NCBI GenBank assembly: GCA_903889845.1
Contig: CAISZB010000486.1
Location: 1 to 5,890, forward strand
Origin: an uncultured Verrucomicrobium sp.
GTDB lineage: Bacteria > Verrucomicrobiota > Verrucomicrobiia > Methylacidiphilales > GAS474
DNA: 5,890 nt
Direction of reading: 5' to 3'
Part shown: positions 4,533 to 5,890 of the stretch, one piece after another
Position numbering within the stretch: the stretch's first letter is position 1
Layout: each line of letters starts with the position of its first letter
Made by a program: the position numbers and the translations under genes
The notes under the pieces: generated by a model
Databases searched by the model: none
The model's input: the letters and a program-made list of their open reading frames with translations, nothing else
What the model was told of the DNA's origin: nothing

Positions 4533-5890
4533 TTATGCAAGCACGGGCAGGAGCCGCACCTTCTCCGAGAGGATGTCGGCGGTGAAGGGCTTCGGGACGA
4601 TGGGGCGGCCGGAGGCGGCGAGGGCGGCGCCGGTCTCGCCGCCGCCGTCGTGGCCGGTGACGAAGAGGAAATTCGGGACGAGGGCGGGCCGGTGCTCGCA
4701 GACCCACCGGAAGAGATCGACGCCGTTCATCTGCGGCATGAGGACGTCGCTCACGACGAGGTCGAAGGTGCCCGCCTCCAGCTTCTCCACCGCCTCCAGG
4801 CCGTGGGAGGCCCGCTCGATGACGCAGTTGAAGCGCCGCTTGAGGACTTCCCCGACGAAGCCGCCGACGAAGGCCTCGTCGTCGACGACGAGGGCCCGGA
4901 AGCGGCGCGATTCCGGGCCGGAGGCCGGGGGGAGGACGGGGATGGCGTGGCCATTGCCGTGGGCATGCCCGTTCAGAACGGTCCCGTTGCCGTGTCCGTT
5001 CGCGTGGAGGGGCGCGGTCCCGGCGTGGAGGGGGAGGCAGAAGAAGAAGGCGGCGCCGCCGCCGGGGATGTTTTCCACGTGCATCTCCCCCCGGTGGGTC
5101 TTCGCGATGGCCTGGCAGACGCTCAGGCCGAGGCCGCTCCCCTTGTCCTGGCTCTTCGTGGTGAAGAAGGGGTCGAAGATCCGGGTGAGGATCTCCGGCG
5201 GGATGCCGGTGCCGGAATCGGCGACGCGGAGGCAGGCCTGGTCCCCTTTGACGTCGAGGGAGACGCGCAGCTCGCGGCGGGGAGCCGTCTCCATCGCGTC
5301 GACCGCGTTGATGACGAGGTTGATGGCGATCTGCTTGATCTGGCCGGGATCGGCCAGGATCGGGACGGGATGCTTCGGCAGGTCCTGGAAGACGGCGATC
5401 TGCTTTTCCCGGATGCGGAAGTGGAGGAAGCCGAGGGACTCCCCGACGAGGACGGCGAAGTCGCACGGGACCGCCTCCTCCCGCGTGGGGCGGCAGAATT
5501 GGAGGAGCTGCCGGACGATCTTCGCCGACTCGTTCGCGCTCTGGAAGATGACCTCGGCGTGGGCGCGGCGCTCCGCGTCGTCGATGGCCTCGGCGCGGAG
5601 GAGGTCGGCGAAGCCGAGGATGGGGAGGAGCTTGTTGTTGAGCTCGTGCGCGATCCCCCCGGCCAGGGAGTCGAGGAAGGTCTCCTTCTCCTTCTGGAGC
5701 GATTTCCGCAGGAAGAGGCGCTCCTGGGTGATGTCGAGGAGGGAGGCGCAGATCTGGCCCGTCTCCTCGATCCAGCGGAGGTTGGCGGAGAGGAGCCGCG
5801 CGGGGACCTCGGCGGTCGGCGGGGCGGCGGCGGCGTGGCCGTGGGGAAGGGGCGCGACGGGGAGCGGGGGGTGGCCGGGCCGGAGCCGGA
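4533..5890 (-). CDS. Hybrid sensor histidine kinase with C-terminal receiver domain (N-terminus beyond window)
   Basis: The frame is open from the stop at 4533-4535 to the right edge, giving 451 residues of a longer protein. Numbering from the edge, residues up to about 55 resemble the end of a PAS domain (LLDITQERL near 50-58). A dimerisation/phosphoacceptor helix follows with His81 in GGIAHELNN. The ATPase domain carries the N-box NLVINAVDAM (Asn194), G1 DSGTGIP (from 224), F-box IFDPFFTTK and G2 GSGLGLSV. After a low-complexity linker comes a receiver domain with the VVDDE acidic cluster (336-338), phosphoacceptor Asp381 in VSDVLMPQMNG, Thr411 and Lys433 in PKPF, all canonical. The protein should autophosphorylate on His81 and pass phosphate to Asp381, or reverse a phosphorelay. 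No DNA-binding domain is present, so a separate phosphotransfer or output partner is implied. No membrane segment is visible here, and the sensory part lies outside. An ATG at 5292-5294 is internal to the N-box and is not the start. The signal and targets are unknown. Confidence 0.95.
   Translation of the reverse strand, partial: RLRPGHPPLPVAPLPHGHAAAAPPTAEVPARLLSANLRWIEETGQICASLLDITQERLFLRKSLQKEKETFLDSLAGGIAHELNNKLLPILGFADLLRAEAIDDAERRAHAEVIFQSANESAKIVRQLLQFCRPTREEAVPCDFAVLVGESLGFLHFRIREKQIAVFQDLPKHPVPILADPGQIKQIAINLVINAVDAMETAPRRELRVSLDVKGDQACLRVADSGTGIPPEILTRIFDPFFTTKSQDKGSGLGLSVCQAIAKTHRGEMHVENIPGGGAAFFFCLPLHAGTAPLHANGHGNGTVLNGHAHGNGHAIPVLPPASGPESRRFRALVVDDEAFVGGFVGEVLKRRFNCVIERASHGLEAVEKLEAGTFDLVVSDVLMPQMNGVDLFRWVCEHRPALVPNFLFVTGHDGGGETGAALAASGRPIVPKPFTADILSEKVRLLPVLA
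4947..5027 (-). other. His/Gly/Asn-rich linker between kinase and receiver domains
   Basis: This stretch encodes about 27 residues between the ATPase domain and the receiver (partial residues 288-314), with short repeats of the form NGHGNG, NGHAH and HGNGH. Six of the residues are histidine, alternating mostly with glycine and asparagine. Most hybrid kinases have Pro/Ala or Ser linkers here. The spacing of histidines could allow metal binding, or the segment may simply be a flexible, slippage-prone tether. Confidence 0.6.

Noticed and set aside
3310..5466. A very long open frame (718 codons) on the - strand overlapping both pyrD and the kinase gene
   Set aside because: It is an alternative frame of two clearly identified genes. 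The translation is Arg/Pro-rich low-complexity sequence, typical of stop-poor frames in GC-rich DNA, with no domain signatures.

Overview
The window is uniformly GC-rich (about two thirds G+C by eye, with a strong C/G preference at third codon positions). It is almost entirely coding and looks like ordinary bacterial chromosome. The membrane-linked class 2 dihydroorotate dehydrogenase, the class II (GlpX-type) fructose-bisphosphatase and the hybrid sensor kinase fit a GC-rich Gram-negative-type bacterium. A PVC-group or Verrucomicrobiota-like origin is possible, but that is only an impression from protein style and I could not test it. I see no rRNA, tRNA, CRISPR array, insertion sequence, prophage or attachment site, and no compositional break that would suggest recent transfer.

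Left half, + strand (68-3383): four genes head to tail. The class II fructose-1,6-bisphosphatase (glpX) comes first, then after 54 bases an unrecognised membrane-anchored protein with a TPR-like region and a beta-rich C-terminal domain. Next is moaC (molybdenum cofactor synthesis), then a small VOC/glyoxalase-fold metalloprotein. The last three genes are joined by 4-base stop/start overlaps (ATGA at 2428-2431 and GTGA at 2895-2898), so they are probably translated from one message. glpX may head the same transcript.

Right half, - strand (3393-5890): a hybrid histidine kinase with a C-terminal receiver enters from the right edge, with its N-terminus outside the window. After an 87-base gap it is followed by pyrD, the class 2 dihydroorotate dehydrogenase of pyrimidine synthesis. 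The VOC gene and pyrD converge with only nine bases between their stop codons.

Functionally the window mixes central carbon metabolism (gluconeogenesis or sugar-phosphate cycling), cofactor synthesis, pyrimidine synthesis and signal transduction, with no clear single pathway. I did not find a new biological system that I can defend. The points most worth a second look are the uncharacterised membrane protein coupled to moaC, the His/Gly/Asn-rich linker between kinase and receiver, the short region in front of pyrD (a possible Shine-Dalgarno-sequestering hairpin or a near-leaderless promoter), and an altered metal-site motif in the bisphosphatase.
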